NCBI GenBank assembly: GCA_903930805.1
Contig: CAIYZZ010000243.1
Location: forward strand, 1-5,614
Length of the DNA stretch: 5,614 nucleotides
Direction: 5' to 3'
Origin: an uncultured Rhodocyclaceae bacterium
GTDB lineage: Bacteria > Pseudomonadota > Gammaproteobacteria > Burkholderiales > Rhodocyclaceae
The notes beneath the pieces are model-generated. The model searched no databases. It had not been told where the DNA came from and saw only the letters and a program-made list of their open reading frames with translations. The position numbers were made by a program, and so were the translations under genes. How positions within the stretch are numbered: the first letter of the stretch is position 1; each line of letters opens with the position of its first letter. Below, piece after piece: positions 5,424-5,614 of the stretch.

Positions 5424-5614
5424 TTACAGGAAATTGATAAGCAGCTGGTTGAAGATATCCGCCTGCTCGATGTTCGACAAATGCGCCGCGCCGGGGATGA
5501 TCTCCAGTCGCGCACCGGAAATCGCAGCGGCGATCTCGTTTGCCATTGCGGGCGGTGTGCCGACATCCTGATCGCCTACCAGCACCAGTGTCGGCGTCTT
5601 GACCGCATCAAGGC
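5424..5614 (-). CDS. C-terminal part of an alpha/beta hydrolase, 3-oxoadipate enol-lactonase-like (PcaD-like)
   Basis: The last 62 residues and TAA stop of a gene that enters from the right edge; the start and nucleophile elbow lie outside the window. The fragment begins LDAVKTPTLVLVGDQDVGTP and ends in NQLLINFL. It contains the late part of the alpha/beta-hydrolase fold: the strand TPTLVLVG followed by the acid residue in GDQDVGTPP, and the catalytic histidine in PGAAHLSNIEQ. The spacing of about 28 residues between them and the motif AAHLSNIEQ closely resemble 3-oxoadipate enol-lactonase of the beta-ketoadipate pathway. Related esterases and other lactonases share these motifs, so I leave the symbol empty. 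The short distance to the aminotransferase downstream suggests co-transcription. Confidence 0.8.
   Translation of the reverse strand, partial: LDAVKTPTLVLVGDQDVGTPPAMANEIAAAISGARLEIIPGAAHLSNIEQADIFNQLLINFL

Noticed and set aside
5345..5566. 73-codon minus-strand frame overlapping the right-edge hydrolase
   Set aside because: It is a different frame over the same DNA as the PcaD-like C-terminus, which has clear catalytic motifs; the 73-residue product looks out of frame.

Overview
The window looks like a piece of a moderately GC-rich proteobacterial chromosome, most likely a betaproteobacterium. That assignment rests on the gene order rsfS-rlmH-maf-rng, the protein sequences and the clear GC bias at third codon positions. 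It is an inference, because no rRNA or other taxonomic marker is present. Every gene I can support lies on the minus strand, so transcription runs from high to low coordinates.

Right part (5614 to 4249): the C-terminal end of an alpha/beta hydrolase resembling 3-oxoadipate enol-lactonase (PcaD-like) enters from the right edge. After 35 nt comes a complete class V PLP-dependent aminotransferase of the alanine-glyoxylate/serine-pyruvate type. These two look like a small catabolic or central-metabolism pair and may share a transcript.

A 192-nt spacer follows (4057-4248). It holds a perfect DnaA-box sequence and two short dyads, and it should contain the promoter of the next operon, although I cannot pick out a convincing one.

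Middle part (4056 to 1136): a tightly packed housekeeping cluster of rsfS (ribosomal silencing factor), rlmH (23S rRNA pseudouridine methyltransferase), maf (nucleotide pyrophosphatase) and rng (RNase G). The junctions are GTGA overlap, 4-nt gap and ATGA overlap, so they are almost certainly co-transcribed and translationally coupled. The shared theme is ribosome maturation and RNA or nucleotide housekeeping. nadD, which often precedes rsfS, is not next to it here.

Left part (1106 to 1): 29 nt after rng comes a dienelactone-hydrolase-family protein with a twin-arginine signal peptide, predicted to be exported. It may be the last gene of the operon. A 215-nt intergenic stretch follows, with a possible weak terminator, a 10-bp perfect palindrome and a sigma70-like promoter. 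The first five codons of another minus-strand gene, with a strong Shine-Dalgarno sequence, then run off the left edge.

I see no mobile element, CRISPR array, tRNA, rRNA or new defence-like system. The window is mainly ordinary conserved chromosome, and the most interesting parts are the two intergenic regions.
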